From Hemerocallis citrina (Eukaryota; Streptophyta; Magnoliopsida; Asparagales; Asphodelaceae): a stretch of DNA of 64,000 nucleotides. Below the pieces are notes generated by a model. It saw only the letters and a list, made by a program, of their open reading frames with translations, was not told the origin of the DNA and ran no database searches. The position numbers were made by a program, and so were the translations under genes. Location: contig CM030366.1 of the NCBI GenBank assembly GCA_017893485.1, forward strand, positions 47,056,283 to 47,120,282, read 5' to 3'. Shown piece by piece: positions 1 through 12,039 of this stretch (position 1 is its first letter; every line of letters begins with the position of its first letter).

Positions 1-1381
1 TGATTTAATCCATGAGGAGTTACACTAAATTTATAAAAGAGAATTTTGTATAAAAAGAACTTGAACTGTGTTCATTGATGGATTTTATTTATTATTTTGG
101 GTAATGTATGCATTGAAAGTTAAATGAAAAATATGATTTTGATTTTTGGAGAAAAAGAGATAATAGTGCGAGAATTAAATGAATTATTGAGACTTATTTT
201 CTTGAATGAGAATGTTATAAATCGAAATTTGACTTATGCAAGAAATTGACTTATAGAAAAGAAATTGAAAAATTATTTGAACTATGAAAAAGATTATATG
301 AGTATGAAAACTCGATTTTGTGATTGTGAAGTGAAATTGAGAACTAGAGTGTAGCTAAGCCTCATACCGGCATTGAAAAAAGATTGTTGAAATGAGATTT
401 GAAATGAAAAGACCAAGATTTGGGTCGTATTATATAAATGGTTAAGACCGGTATAGTGGAAGGGCTAACTCTAGAGAATTGATTTTATTCATGATTCAAA
501 TAACTAAGGAATAGACACATAGTGAAGATGTGACGAAAGTAAGAGAAAAAACATGAGTATGAGGGCCTTGGAGCTACGGCGTGAGAATATTCACAGGCTG
601 TCTACACGATGTGTCATGTCATGACGTGGATATGTCTCCAGGAATCCGTACCGCAGGCGATGCTTGTGGGGTGTTTGTGACTGCGGGTGGTGTCATGTCC
701 CATGACGGATGCTGAATTGTCTATAGGTTCTACACGATGCATCGTGTTATGACGTGGGATTCCCTTCCAGGCTGTCTGGACATGAGCTCGTAACTCACAG
801 AACATCTAGGATACTTATCGTGGTTACTGTAATAGTTTAAGTCATGAGGAGGGATTGAAACCTACAAGATGAAGAATGGTTAAGAGCTTGCCCTCAGACC
901 TATGTAGTATGGGATGCATAGAATCTGAACAAGTGTGCATTAGTGTCATGTAACATACATAACTGCATTAAGGACTAAGTGCACCGCACAACACGACATC
1001 AATAGGATAGTCCATTGTAGTTTTGTTTGTGATCAAGTTTGTAGTTTGTTTAAGTATTCAAGAATCGTTATACTGTTCGGCATAGAGAGGATAGCCGTGT
1101 ATAATATTTCGTCGGTTGTAAGCAACTGACGTGCCCACGGTATCTATGCAGAGTAAAGTGATTAACAAGACTAAAGTTTGCATGCTGCTTAAAGAATGAT
1201 TCAAGTGTTGTACATTTCTATTCATGTAATTTGCTGTAAATTGCATCCGCTGTAAATATGTAATGTAAATATAACTCTGATGTAACAAAAGTTTTTAATT
1301 CCTTGTAAAATTGTACGAAGAGAAGTGTAAAGATCTTGTGGAACTTCGAATTCAATCTGTTTTGGAATTCGGGGGGTTACA
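1..1381 (+). mobile_element. Tekay-type Ty3/gypsy LTR, 3' part
   Basis: The sequence aligns along its length with the 3' 1.3 kb of the two LTRs of element A (about 26160-27512 and 34700-36003). Shared blocks include the GGCATAGAGAGG segment and the closing GGGGTTACA. The LTR ends at 1381 and is not followed by a primer-binding site, so it is either a 3' LTR or a solo LTR whose 5' part lies left of the window. No coding sequence is present; the short ORFs here are chance. Confidence 0.8.
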
Positions 1382-2007
1382 ATTAGTTAGGTTGAAAATT
1401 GATAGACTTAAGAATTGACACAATATCGACATTGCATATTGAGCATCATCATTTCTATTGATATTGAATATTGTCTAAGTAATATTGACATCGACCATTG
1501 AACATTGACATCGAATATTGAATCATTGATTATAACCATTATATTGATTACCATTGATATTGATATTTGCTATCGTCCATTATTATTGATTCCTATTGAC
1601 CCATTGAATTCATTGTTATATCGTTATTCCATTGTTTCTTTGCTTTATCTACTTTCTGTCCATGACTTCCTCTAAAGATAATTTTCTTCTCTTTTTAGAT
1701 GAAGTGTTCACAAGTGATCAAGGACAATTACCTGCAGGAATTGGAGAACAAGCTTTCTAAAGATTTATTACTTTCTAGTTGTTTATTATTTTATTGGACT
1801 TATTGTATTGAAACTTATTATCATTGTGTTTGGATTTATTATTGTATTGGGCTTATGACCCAGATATTATTATTTGTTTCCAGATGTTGGATTATCATAT
1901 TTGGATATTTCATATTGTCTTATTCCAAGTATTATTGTTTATGTGGTTGTTCTTATTGTCTGCGCAATTATTTTGTATTGTTTATATTGTTGAGTTGAAT
2001 GGGTAAA
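1382..2007 (+). mobile_element. Second Tekay-like LTR family, 3' part (left piece)
   Basis: This stretch matches, in reverse complement and with clear divergence, the solo LTR at 22068-24239; for example the GGGTCATAAGCCCAA block near 1850 matches one near 22290. It is rich in imperfect ATTGA/ATATTGA words between about 1395 and 1640. The match resumes at 11959 on the far side of the Athila element and ends in GTGACA at 12039, so the Athila element landed inside this LTR. No gene is seen. Confidence 0.65.
2003..2007. repeat. Target-site duplication GTAAA (left)
   Basis: GTAAA directly precedes the Athila LTR at 2008 and recurs directly after the other LTR at 11954-11958. The perfect 5-bp match marks both element boundaries. 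Confidence 0.9.
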
Positions 2008-3644
2008 TGTTGTTGGTTTCTAGATACCTAAATATATAGATAAAACTAGACACAAATTATAAAACCTCGCAAGTGCACGAATCGTTTGACAAAGCGTAGC
2101 AATAGCAAGGGTCGATCCCACAGAGATTGTAGACTTTAACTTACTAATCAATAAAAAGACTAAAAATCATAAAGGGTTGGTTTAAAAGCCTAAAAGAAAT
2201 AAAAAGATTTAAACTAAATTAAGAAATGTTGAATCACAGATATTTATGAAGTAGTTGGGTTTAGATCTCCACCAATAGTCAATAATGCTAAGTCACCTTC
2301 TGAACTTCTTCTTATTACTCATGTTTGTTCACTTCAAGGGCATGGTATCTACTCCTTAAAGTATTGTTTCCCTAGGCCAAGAATTAGGCATGGTATCTAC
2401 TCTAATTCGTTTCTTTCATTAAGTGTTTAGCATGGTATCTACTAAGTTGTGCTTAAAGAAAACATAAGATCGGTGGAAACGAACAAACACTCAAGGTTCT
2501 AGAAATTGGTATCAGATCTAGATCCCTTAAGTTGATTGAACCAGGAACCCCTAAAGATTCCTTTGTTACAATTACGGGCACGAGATACGGGTCGTCTCAA
2601 TATGCTCATATAACAGATTCAGATAGATGGTAAAGCAAACTTGGATTTCTCAAGCTCTGTTCGTCAGTCGACTGGCTCTCACCTCAGTCGACTGCTCTCA
2701 GACTTCGAGAATTAGTTTGGTTTTCATCAATCTATACCACTACAAACGGATTCAATCAATAAGTAAAATAGAAGAGTTCAGAAGAATATAGCACTTCATA
2801 ACTACGGCTTCAGTCTACCCAACTATAGAATTTAGTTCCACATAATAATACTTTTATTAATCAACAAGTTCGAATACATGATCAACATAAAAGAATAAAG
2901 AGAAGAGAAATAAACTAATGAAGTCCGGCAATAAGTCGACTGTCTGTCACACGGTAGACTGCCTTCGAGTACTGGATCTCTTCTCTCCTTCTTCGATGCT
3001 GATGAAGTAATACCCCTGTTGATGAATTGAACGCTCCGACTCTTGTGATTCGGTGGTGGGAGTTTTGTGGATGATGATGGTGAGAAGATGGAGTCCAGAG
3101 AGAGGTGTGAAGATCCTCTATTGATGCTTTCTTTCTGATATTTATAGAATACGGCCCGAGAATTAGGGTTTCTACTTTTTTTTGCATAAACGCCCTCTTC
3201 TTTTATTTATTTCTTTCCTTATCTGATTGGCGATATATATATCTTTCTCTTTTCTCCTTTCTTTTCGTGTCTGCTTTGATTTGTATTTGGATTTGGATGA
3301 ATCTTTAATTATCTTATCTGTTGACTCTGCTGCCGATCAGTCGACTGGTGTTGGAGATAAGTCGACTGTGTCGAGACTGTAGTAGTTTCATGATTCATCA
3401 GCCCAGTCGACTGTTGTGTAAACTTGATTCCCTCTGTCCAGTTGACTATAAGCATGATCAGTCGACTGATCTCTTCAGTTTCCTGTGTTTCATCCTTACA
3501 ATCCTGAATTTGCTTCGTTTTGCTGTTATAGACTGTTTCCTATGGAAAAGAGAAAATAATAGTTAAATACCACATATAGAGCTTTTAAATGTGCATTTAT
3601 AATAAGATTATTGCTTCTAAATGTGAATATTCTTGTGTTCATCA
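2008..3644 (-). repeat. 3' LTR of Athila element C
   Basis: This 1637-bp LTR is nearly identical to 10316-11953. Its outer edge is followed by the GTAAA duplication and its inner edge by a polypurine tract. It contains about seven GTCGAC-centred palindromes (for example 2665-2674, 2685-2694, 3338-3347, 3404-3413, 3459-3468). The ORF at 2915-3187 (minus), repeated in the other LTR, has no recognisable domain and is probably chance. Confidence 0.93.
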
Positions 3645-3659
3645 AATACCCCCAAACTT
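3645..3659 (-). other. Polypurine tract of element C
   Basis: Read on the minus strand, AAGTTTGGGGGTATT abuts the start of the 3' LTR, the expected place for plus-strand DNA priming. A near-copy lies at 4467-4484. Confidence 0.75.
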
Positions 3660-3943
3660 AGATTTTTTCTTGTCCTCAAGCAAACTAGAATTATTGAACA
3701 AGGGTATAATAATAATAACAGCCTTAATCACCAAGAGTTCTTACTATGTGGGCATCAACATAGAAAAGTATAAACAATTTCAGATAAAGTAAAATTAAAC
3801 ATACCCACTTTCTCTAGTGCAATTGTTTATTCATAACTACAAACTCACCCACACTTGTCATGCAATTAATTATAGTTATAGTATGTAATTACTCAATCTG
3901 TGATTATCCCCTTTTTTTTACTACAAACCGAGTAGCAAACTAG

Positions 3944-3974
<31 letters not shown>

Positions 3975-4183
3975 CCGTCGCTTCTCTAAAGTTGTCACTT
4001 GCCTTTTTACGCGAATGCGAAACATTTGTGATGAATCCACCCGGTTACTCAGCAAGTCACAAACTCTAAAGTGCTTTGCATACTCATATTTTAAGTTGCC
4101 GTTTGACGTAAAGGTAAACATTGGTGATGAATACCCCTAGTTACTAAGCACTCAAAACATTGGAGTATATTGACTTTATTCAA

Positions 4184-4249
<66 letters not shown>

Positions 4250-4691
4250 CACTCTATTTACTTAAACTCAATTTAGGACTAGATCTAAAGGGAATGGTCA
4301 CCAGAAAAAGCATCACATTTGTTTATTATGTATAATTGCATGACTCATATAATTTTGTATGGAAGTTATGAAACTCAACAATCCTAAAGTAAATAGGTAT
4401 CCTTCTTCTTACTTTATAAGAAATTGTTTTATCCTAAAAAAAAATTCAAAAGACTCTAATACCCCTAATACCCCCAAACTTAGATGGAACATTGTCCTCA
4501 ATGTTCGAAAGAAAATTTAAAAATAGGCATATGTCACATCTAGTAAGGAGCGAAAAATAAATAATAACTCAAAGAAAAATAATAATGAATAACTGAAAGA
4601 AAATAAAGGGAAAGTGTAAATACTCCCCTGAAAAATTGGGTTGCCTCTCAATAAGCGCTGTGTTTTCTGTCTTCAGCTAGACTTGATGAGG
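3660..4691 (-). other. Noncoding region between pol and 3' LTR of element C
   Basis: About 1 kb with no env-like ORF. It holds a T run (3947-3974), a (TA)n microsatellite (about 4184-4240) and a second polypurine-like tract with its flanking TTGTCCTCAA (4467-4504), which repeats the motif at 3645. The ORFs here are low-complexity artefacts. Confidence 0.7.
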
Positions 4692-7505
4692 TCATGCCAT
4701 GTATTGAACGGTTTGAAGATTCACATCTTCCTCTTGCGGTTCAATGCTCATCTCTATGTATGGTTTCGCTCTATGCCCGTTCACCTTAAATGTTTGATTC
4801 TTTTCTTTGCTATGAACCTCCAATGCGCCATGTGGGAAGACTCTTGTGACAATGTATGGCCCATACCATCTTGACATAAGCTTGCCTGGAAAAAGTCTCA
4901 ATCTTGAGTTGTATATCAATACCTTCTGTCCTTCGTAAAACTCCTTCCTTGCTAGCTGTTTGTCATGGTACAACTTTGTCCTTTCCTTGTACAATTTTGC
5001 ATTCTCATAAGCGTCATGCCTCAACTCTTCAAGCTCATTTAGTTGTAATCTTCTTTTGTCCCCTGCTTGTTTCATGTCAAAATTGAACCTTTTAATGGCC
5101 CAATATGCTTTGTGCTCCAACTCAACTGGCAAATGACAGGCTTTTCCAAACACCAAACGGTATGGTGACATGCCAATGGGTGTTTTGTATGCGGTTCTAT
5201 AGGCCCATAATGCATCGTTCAAGCGCAACGACCAATCCTTCCTCCTTGTGTTGACTGTCTTTTTCAAAATGCTCTTGATTTCTCTGTTGCTAATCTCCAC
5301 CTGCCCACTAGTTTGAGGATGATATGGGGTGCTCACTCTATGTGTAATACCATACTTCTTCATCAAAGAAGCAAAAGGAAAGTTATTGAAGTGGCTCCCT
5401 CCATCACTTATTATTGCTCGTGGTGTACCAAACCTAGTGAAAATATTTTCCTGCAAAAACTTGACAACAACTTTGTGATCATTAGTTCTTGAGGGGACAG
5501 CCTCGACCCATTTAGACACATAATCCACACCAACAAGTATATATAAATAACCAAATGAGTTAGGAAATGGACCCATGAAGTCGATTCCCCAAACATCAAA
5601 AAGCTCGATCACTTGGATGTTTTGCAGTGGCATTTGATTTCTAGAAGAGATGTTGCCTGTCCTTTGGCATTTGTCACAAGTCCTGCAAAAAGAAAAAGCA
5701 TCTTTGAATACTTTAGGCCAATAAAATCCATATTGCAGTACCTTAAGTGCTGTTCTTTTCGGTCCAAAATGTCCTCCACATGCATATTGGTGGCAATGTT
5801 GTAGAATACTCAATTGCTCTTCTTCTGCCACACATCTTCTTATAATTTGATCAGGGCAAAATTTGAACAAATAAGGATCATCCCAGTAGTAGTGCTTGCA
5901 CATAGCCACCAGTCTCTTTCTTTCCTGACTTGTCATACCTGGAGGGAAAACATGAGCGGTTAGATAATTTACAATGTCAGCAAACCATGGAAAATTTGAG
6001 CAGTGAGGTACCAGTCGACTGGTCCTGTTACCAGTCGACTGCCCCGAGCATAAGTTTATTTCAAAGAGATGTTCATCTGGGAAAGTTTCATTAAGTGGGG
6101 GCACAATTCTTTCGTCCTCCTGCAGTAGCCTGGACATGTGGTCGGCAACAACATTGTCGCTTCCTTTTTTATCTCTAATCTCAAGATCGAATTCTTGAAG
6201 CAACAGCACCCATCTGATCAACCTAGGCTTAGCATCCTTTTTAGCAAACAAATATCTCAAGGCAGCATGGTCAGTAAAAACAATAACTTTAGAACCAATT
6301 AAATATGATATAAACTTCTCTATAGCAAAAATAACAGCTAACATTTCTTTTTCAGTAGTGGAATAATTTAGCTGTGCATCGTTTAAAGTTCGAGAAGCAT
6401 AGTAAATAACATGGGGTTTCTTATTGATTCGTTGACCTAAAACAGCCCCTAAAGCATAATCACTTGCATCACACATAAGCTCGAAAGGATGGCTCCAATC
6501 TGGTGCCATGACAATAGGTGCAGAAATGAGAAGATTTTTTAATGTCATAAAAGCATTTGTGCACTCTTCTGTCCATACAAACTCAACATCCTTAGCCAAC
6601 AAGTCACAAAGGGATTTGGAGATTTTTGAAAAATCTTTTATAAATCTTCTATAAAACCCTGCATGCCCTAGAAAACTCCTAACACCCTTAACTGTAGTGG
6701 GAGGGGGTAGTTTTGATATTATATCTATTTTCGCTTTGTCTACCTCTATGCCTCTTTTTGACACCACATGTCCCAACACAATACCTTGTTGTACCATGAA
6801 ATGGCACTTTTCCCAATTCAGTACTAAGTTGCATTCTTCACATCTTTTAAGCACAAGCTGCAAATGGTTAAGGCATTCATCAAAACAAGATCCAAAAACA
6901 CTAAAGTCATCCATAAATACCTCGATGAACCTTTCCACCATGTCTGAAAATATACTCATCATGCATCTTTGAAATGTAGCTGGAGCATTGCACAATCCAA
7001 AGGGCATCATCCTGTATGCAAAAGTACCAAAAGGACATGTAAAAGTGGTTTTTTCTTGATCTTCTGGAGCAATAGCAATTTGATTATAGCCACTATAACC
7101 ATCTAAAAAACAATAATGACTATATCCTGCTAATCTTTCTAACATTTGATCAATAAAAGGAAGAGGGAAGTGATCTTTCCTGGTTTCATTATTCAATTTC
7201 CTGTAATCAATGCAAACCCTCCAACCTGTAGTCACTCTAGTGGGGATAAGCTCATTCTCTTCATTTGTCACCACTGTGACTCCACTTTTCTTAGGCACTA
7301 CATGTATAGGACTTACCCATTTGCTATCTGAGATAGGGTAGATGATGCCAACATCTAGTAGCTTCAAAATCTCTGCTCTTACCACTTCCTTCATGTTTGG
7401 GTTAAGCCTTCTCTGTGCCTCCCTGCTTGGTTTTGCATTGTTTTCAAGAGTATTCGATGCATGCATCTGGATGGACTTATTCCTTTGATGTCTGCAATGG
7501 TCCAT
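4692..7505 (-). CDS. pol: Athila pol: reverse transcriptase, RNase H, integrase
   Basis: An uninterrupted 937-codon ORF. The reverse transcriptase covers about residues 40-290, with the catalytic FMDD near residue 198 and [13 protein letters not shown] before it. RNase H follows (about 340-460, [13 protein letters not shown]). The integrase has an HHCC zinc domain near 570-615 ending CRTCDKC, then a DDE core ([26 protein letters not shown]). It copies element RNA to cDNA and inserts it in the nucleus. The first methionine is not a true start: the first 20 or so residues are out-of-frame protease-RT linker, because one base is missing near 7440 where this frame overlaps the protease ORF. Otherwise it looks intact, which fits a recent insertion. 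Confidence 0.92.
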   Translation of the reverse strand: MDHCRHQRNKSIQMHASNTLENNAKPSREAQRRLNPNMKEVVRAEILKLLDVGIIYPISDSKWVSPIHVVPKKSGVTVVTNEENELIPTRVTTGWRVCIDYRKLNNETRKDHFPLPFIDQMLERLAGYSHYCFLDGYSGYNQIAIAPEDQEKTTFTCPFGTFAYRMMPFGLCNAPATFQRCMMSIFSDMVERFIEVFMDDFSVFGSCFDECLNHLQLVLKRCEECNLVLNWEKCHFMVQQGIVLGHVVSKRGIEVDKAKIDIISKLPPPTTVKGVRSFLGHAGFYRRFIKDFSKISKSLCDLLAKDVEFVWTEECTNAFMTLKNLLISAPIVMAPDWSHPFELMCDASDYALGAVLGQRINKKPHVIYYASRTLNDAQLNYSTTEKEMLAVIFAIEKFISYLIGSKVIVFTDHAALRYLFAKKDAKPRLIRWVLLLQEFDLEIRDKKGSDNVVADHMSRLLQEDERIVPPLNETFPDEHLFEINLCSGQSTGNRTSRLVPHCSNFPWFADIVNYLTAHVFPPGMTSQERKRLVAMCKHYYWDDPYLFKFCPDQIIRRCVAEEEQLSILQHCHQYACGGHFGPKRTALKVLQYGFYWPKVFKDAFSFCRTCDKCQRTGNISSRNQMPLQNIQVIELFDVWGIDFMGPFPNSFGYLYILVGVDYVSKWVEAVPSRTNDHKVVVKFLQENIFTRFGTPRAIISDGGSHFNNFPFASLMKKYGITHRVSTPYHPQTSGQVEISNREIKSILKKTVNTRRKDWSLRLNDALWAYRTAYKTPIGMSPYRLVFGKACHLPVELEHKAYWAIKRFNFDMKQAGDKRRLQLNELEELRHDAYENAKLYKERTKLYHDKQLARKEFYEGQKVLIYNSRLRLFPGKLMSRWYGPYIVTRVFPHGALEVHSKEKNQTFKVNGHRAKPYIEMSIEPQEEDVNLQTVQYMA

Positions 7506-8698
7506 CCTATTGCACTCTTGTGTTCTCGTAGTACCCTCAGCAGCTTATCTTCTTCCTGTGCACTTAGATTCGCAGCAATTATCACTGGTAGCGTCTGGTT
7601 CTCGCCCAAATATGCGTGCTTCAAATGGTCGGGCAGCTGCTTAAGCTCTGGGTCTGTAAGTCTTGGTGCAGTCGACTGGTCCCTGGTAGCAGTCTGGACA
7701 GTCGACTGATCCTCTTCAACAGTCGACTTGTCCAGTGCACTAGTCGACTTGTCTGCAGAAACAAAAAGTTCATCAATCACCAATTTTTCAAATACTGGTG
7801 CAAACTTACCTGAGTATGACTGTGAAGTGTCAAGGTGATGTACTGTCTCTATAATTTCCCAGTCATCGTATTCCTGTTCGACATTAGATAAAGTTAGAGA
7901 TTGTGTAATTATGGCCTGTAATGGTTCAACGCTATGTACCTGAAATGTTTGATCAACAATATCCTGCACCACATCAACATTATAGCATTCATGATCATCA
8001 TGTGGAAATTTCAGTGTATCAAACATTTTAAATTCAACCTTCTCTCCATTTATTTTCATGCTTATGGTACCCTTTTTGACACAAATTTTTATATCAGCCG
8101 TACTCATAAAGGGCCTACCTAAAATGATTGGTAGAGAAGATGACATTGAAGATTCCTCCATATCTAACACGAGAAAATTAGCAGGCAAAATGAAATCGTT
8201 TACCTGAACTAGGACATCTTCCAAAATACCTCTAGGTCTTTTGATACTGCGATCTGCCAACTGCAACGTGATGGATGTTGGTTGGAGTTCCCCCAATCCT
8301 AGCTTTTCATAGATGGTGTATGGGAGAAGATTGATGCTTGCCCCCAAGTCTAGTAGTGCTTTCTCAAAGAAGTGCTCGCCAATCCTGCAAGGAATGGTAA
8401 AACTACCTGGGTCTTTTAATTTAGGAGGTAATTTTCTCAATAAAACAGCGCTCACTTCTTCTGTCAACGCCACATCCTCCCTAACCTGAAATGTTCTTTT
8501 GTGAGTACAACATTCTTTCAAAAATTTAGCATAAGAAGGAATTTGTTTAATAGCATCAAGTAGGGGGATATTAATTTCTACCTTTCTGAGAGTTTCAAAG
8601 ATGTCAAATAAATGTTGATCTTTCTTTTGTTTGACTAACCTTTGAGGGAATGGTGGCAAAACTGTTCTTTCTTTTTCACTTACCTTGTTGGACCCCAC
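7391..8698 (-). CDS. Athila protease-region ORF
   Basis: This 435-codon ORF carries the retroviral-type aspartic protease signature [12 protein letters not shown] near residue 118, followed by the retropepsin-like tail [14 protein letters not shown]. The protease cleaves the Gag-Pol polyprotein. It should be continuous with gag upstream and RT downstream but is separated by single-base frameshifts at each junction (near 8843 and 7440). The linker after the protease is rich in DKST/DQST, encoded by GTCGAC palindromes at 7669-7750. The start is a matter of reading frame only; the coding frame is open upstream of 8698. Confidence 0.85.
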   Translation of the reverse strand: MGSNKVSEKERTVLPPFPQRLVKQKKDQHLFDIFETLRKVEINIPLLDAIKQIPSYAKFLKECCTHKRTFQVREDVALTEEVSAVLLRKLPPKLKDPGSFTIPCRIGEHFFEKALLDLGASINLLPYTIYEKLGLGELQPTSITLQLADRSIKRPRGILEDVLVQVNDFILPANFLVLDMEESSMSSSLPIILGRPFMSTADIKICVKKGTISMKINGEKVEFKMFDTLKFPHDDHECYNVDVVQDIVDQTFQVHSVEPLQAIITQSLTLSNVEQEYDDWEIIETVHHLDTSQSYSGKFAPVFEKLVIDELFVSADKSTSALDKSTVEEDQSTVQTATRDQSTAPRLTDPELKQLPDHLKHAYLGENQTLPVIIAANLSAQEEDKLLRVLREHKSAIGWTIADIKGISPSRCMHRILLKTMQNQAGRHREGLTQT

Positions 8699-8759
8699 AA
8701 TTTTTGATGGTTGTTCTTCTTTTTCTTCGGTGTGTGTTCCAACTTTGTTGTCAATTATC

Positions 8760-10193
8760 TTACCACTTCTTAATGTTGTGACTGCCTTGAGCTGTTCTTG
8801 GCCTCCAGGGTTTGGTATAGTTTGTGATGGAAGTTCTCCTGCCTTTTCGCTCGCTTAATTCTTTAGCAATTTGGCCAATTTGTGTTTCCAACTTCTGAAT
8901 TGCTTGCCCTTGTTGGTTGCTTGTTTGATGTTGTTGTTGGAGCAATTGAAGAACGGTGGATTCAAAATCCAACTTCTTCTGTTCTTGAACTGGCCTATCA
9001 ATCCCACTTTCCATTTGGAAGTTCCGTGCATGTCCTTGTGTGAATTGAGTCCCTTGATTATTCTGATTATTGCTCCATGAGAAGTTTGGATGGTTCCTCC
9101 ACCCTGGGTTGTATGTGTTCGAGAATGGATTGTTCTTTTGTGGGAACACTCCTCGACCTACATAGTTTGCATGCTCCTGATCTGTGAAAGAAGACATAGG
9201 ACATGTATCAGTGGTATGATCTATATGAGAACAAATTGCACAAATTTCATTTGTTTGATTTTTAAGTCCACCCATCATGGACATTGCATTAACAAGCATA
9301 TCAATTTTCTTATTCATGTTTACCATTTCCAATTGAATGTTATTGCTACTAGAAATTTCATAAACTCCCTGTTTTTTCGAAGGGCCCCTCCTTGTTGAGA
9401 ATTGTTGTGAATTCTCGCTGAGTTCTTCAAATAGTTCTATGGCCTCTTCGCCGCTTTTCCTCATTAAGATCCCGTTGCAAGCTGAATCCACAATTGCCTT
9501 ATTAGTATCATTTAAACCTTCATAAAAAGCTTGTACCTGATCATCTTTAGGCATGTTGTGTGTTGGACACTTGAGAAGTTTGTTCTTGAAATCTTTCCAT
9601 GCTTCGAAAAATAAGTCTCCATCCTTTTGTTGGAAGAGTTGAATCTCCCTTTTCAGCTGTTTGGTCTTTTGGGCTGGAAAGAATTCTTTTAAGAACTTTG
9701 TCGCCAATTGCTCCCATGAGTTTATTGATCCTGGTTCCAAAGAATTATACCATAGTTTAGCGTTAAGTTTTAAGAAAAAAGGAAACAATATTAACCTGAT
9801 TTGCTCAGGGGTAAGCCCTTGGACGCTTTGTGTCCTGCAGAGATCGAAAAAATCTTGTAAATGTAGATGAGGCTCTTCATCAGGTCTGCCACTAAAATGA
9901 GGAACCATACTAAGTAACTGAGGAGATAGATGCATGTTCCCTGTGACATTGGGTTGATATGTAATGCAGGAGGGTTGTTCAATGTTCTTAGGCGTAAACT
10001 TATCCTGCATTGGTACGCGATTGGGTATTTCTTCTGCCATGATTTCTTGTGACTGAGGTCTCTGAGCAGTCGACTGGGTTCGTGCAGCAGTCGACTGGTT
10101 GGTCGCAATCAGTCGACCTAATCTGTGCAAAGTGCGTTCTGTTTCTGCGTCAATTGGTAGTAGCTCTGGACGAAGTGATCTCCTTCCGTGCAT
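8760..10193 (-). CDS. gag: Athila Gag
   Basis: A 477-codon ORF beginning MHGRRSLRPELL, 99 bases inside the primer-binding site. The central part (about residues 85-260) has the retrotransposon gag-domain signature FFLKLNAKLWYNSL followed by a hydrophobic-charged pattern. A degenerate zinc knuckle (CAICSHIDHTTDTC) lies near residue 320, and the C-terminal third is Gln/Asn-rich. It builds the cytoplasmic virus-like particle. The last 28 residues are out of frame: a one-base loss near 8843 diverts the frame before it can read into the protease. The N-terminus holds two QST words encoded by the repeated palindrome (10067-10097). Confidence 0.88.
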   Translation of the reverse strand: MHGRRSLRPELLPIDAETERTLHRLGRLIATNQSTAARTQSTAQRPQSQEIMAEEIPNRVPMQDKFTPKNIEQPSCITYQPNVTGNMHLSPQLLSMVPHFSGRPDEEPHLHLQDFFDLCRTQSVQGLTPEQIRLILFPFFLKLNAKLWYNSLEPGSINSWEQLATKFLKEFFPAQKTKQLKREIQLFQQKDGDLFFEAWKDFKNKLLKCPTHNMPKDDQVQAFYEGLNDTNKAIVDSACNGILMRKSGEEAIELFEELSENSQQFSTRRGPSKKQGVYEISSSNNIQLEMVNMNKKIDMLVNAMSMMGGLKNQTNEICAICSHIDHTTDTCPMSSFTDQEHANYVGRGVFPQKNNPFSNTYNPGWRNHPNFSWSNNQNNQGTQFTQGHARNFQMESGIDRPVQEQKKLDFESTVLQLLQQQHQTSNQQGQAIQKLETQIGQIAKELSERKGRRTSITNYTKPWRPRTAQGSHNIKKW

Positions 10194-10291
10194 CCACCAA
10201 AATCCTGTAACCTAAAAGAAAAACTTATTAATAAACTAAAAGAAAGAAAATAAAAACTTCCTATTGATCAGTAAGTTAAAATACTAGACAA

Positions 10292-10309
10292 TCCCCGGCA
10301 ACGGCGCCA
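10292..10309 (-). other. Primer-binding site, tRNA-Asp type
   Basis: Read on the minus strand this is TGGCGCCGTTGCCGGGGA, the known plant tRNA-Asp-complementary site of Athila/Calypso-type elements. It lies six bases inside the 5' LTR. Confidence 0.9.
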
Positions 10310-10315
10310 AAAACT

Positions 10316-11953
10316 TGTTGTTGGTTTCTAGATACCTAAATATATAGATAAAACTAGACACAAAGTCATAAAACCTCGCAAGTGCACGAATCGTTTGACA
10401 AAGCGTAGCAATAGCAAGGGTCGATCCCACAGAGATTGTAGACTTTAACTTACTAATCAATAAAAAGACTAAAAATCATAAAGGGTTGGTTTAAAAGCCT
10501 AAAAGAAATAAAAAGATTTAAACTAAATTAAGAAATGTTGAATCACAGATATTTATGAAGTAGTTGGGTTTTGATCTCCACCAATAGTCAGTTATGCTAA
10601 GTCACCTTCTGAACTTCTTCTTATTACTCATGTTTGTTCACTTCAAGGGCATGGTATCTACTCCTTAAAGTATTGTTTCCCTAGGCCAAGAATTAGGCAT
10701 GGTATCTACTCTAATTCGTTTCTTTCATTAAGTGTTTATCATGGTATCTACTAAGTTGTGCTTAAAGAAAACATAAGATCGGTGGAAACGAACAAACACT
10801 CAAGGTTCTAAAAATTGGTATCAGATCTAGATCCCTTAAGTTGATTGAACCAGGAACCCCTAAAGATTCCTTTGTTACAATTACGGGCACGAGATACGGG
10901 TCGTCTCAATATGCTCATATAACAGATTCAGATAGATGGTAAAGCAAACTTGGATTTCTCAAGCTCTGTTCGTCAGTCGGCTGGCTCTCACCTCAGTCGA
11001 CTGCTCTCAGACTTCGAGAACTAGTTTGGTTTTCATCAATCTATACCACTACAAACGGATTCAATCAATAAGTAAAATAGAAGAGTTCAGAAGAATATAG
11101 CACTTCATAACTACGGCTTCAGTCTACCTAACTATAGAATTTAGTTCCACATAATAATACTTTTATTAATCAACAAGTTCGAATACATGATCAACATAAA
11201 AGAATAAAGAGAAGAGAAATAAACTAATGAAGTCCGGCAATAAGTCGACTGTCTGTCACACGGTAGACTGCCTTCGAGTACTGGATCTCTTCTCTCCTTC
11301 TTCGATGCTGATGAAGTAATACCCCTGTTGATGAATTGAACGCTCCGACTCTTGTGATTCGGTGGTGGGAGTTTTGTGGATGATGATGGTGAGAAGATGG
11401 AGTCCAGAGAGAGGTGTGAAGATCCTCTATTGATGCTTTCTTTCTGATATTTATAGAATACGGCCCGAGAATTAGGGTTTCTACTTTTTTTTGCATAAAC
11501 GCCCTCTTCTTTTATTTATTTCTTTCCTTATCTGATTGGCGATATATATATCTTTCTCTTTTCTCCTTTCTTTCCGTGTCTGCTTTGATTTGTATTTGGA
11601 TTTGGATGAATCTTTAATTATCTTATCTGTTGACTCTGCTGCCGATCAGTCGACTGGTGTTGGAGATAAGTCGACTGTGTCGAGACTGTAGTAGTTTCAT
11701 GATTCACCAGCCCAGTCGACTGTTGTGTAAACTTGATTCCCTCTGTCCAGTCGACTATAAGCATGATCAGTCGACTGATCTCTTCAGTTTCCTGTGTTTC
11801 ATCCTTACAATCCTGAATTTGCTTCATTTTGCTGTTATAGACTGTTTCCTATGGAAAAGAGAAAATAATAGTTAAATACCACATATAGAGCTTTTAAATG
11901 TGCATTTATAATAAGATTATTGCTTCTAAATGTGAATATTCTTGTGTTCATCA
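10316..11953 (-). repeat. 5' LTR of Athila element C
   Basis: This 1638-bp partner of 2008-3644 has about a dozen substitutions between them, roughly 0.8 percent by eye. One palindrome has decayed to CAGTCGGCTG at 10975, and others remain (10994, 11647, 11713, 11768). Confidence 0.93.
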
Positions 11954-11958
11954 GTAAA
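11954..11958. repeat. Target-site duplication GTAAA (right)
   Basis: Matches 2003-2007 exactly. Confidence 0.9.
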
Positions 11959-12039
11959 TAGCTTATGGATGACGCAAGTAATTCGCTGGGCCAATGTCAT
12001 GTGCTTGTGTTCCATATTTTTGGGAAGCAAGGCGTGACA
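11959..12039 (+). mobile_element. Second Tekay-like LTR family, 3' terminus (right piece)
   Basis: Continues 1382-2007. It aligns with the reverse complement of 22068-22150 (TTCGCTGGGCC and GGGAAGC..GGC.TGACA blocks) and ends in TGACA at 12039. From 12040 the sequence is the antisense ORF of the Tat-like element, so this LTR had inserted there before the Athila element arrived. Confidence 0.65.

Larger units (their letters stand above)
2008..11953 (-). mobile_element. Athila-type Ty3/gypsy LTR retrotransposon (element C), full length
   Basis: The 9.9-kb element has two 1.64-kb LTRs beginning TGATGAAC and ending CAACAACA when read on the minus strand. It has a tRNA-Asp-type primer site, gag, protease, RT-RNase H-integrase in that order, and a polypurine tract. 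The pol sequence type and Asp primer site fit the Athila lineage. The LTR pair differs at roughly a dozen sites, so insertion is recent. Two single-base frameshifts break gag-pro-pol, and no env-like ORF lies between pol and the 3' LTR, unlike many Athila relatives. It sits in an older Tekay-like LTR and carries more than twenty copies of a GTCGAC-centred palindrome. Confidence 0.93.

Noticed and set aside
2915..3187. A 90-codon ORF present identically in both Athila LTRs
   Set aside because: Identity follows from the LTR pair being young; the product is low-complexity His/Arg-rich without a start context or relatives that I recognise.
3921..4121. Lys-rich 66-codon ORF
   Set aside because: Created by the T run at 3947-3974.
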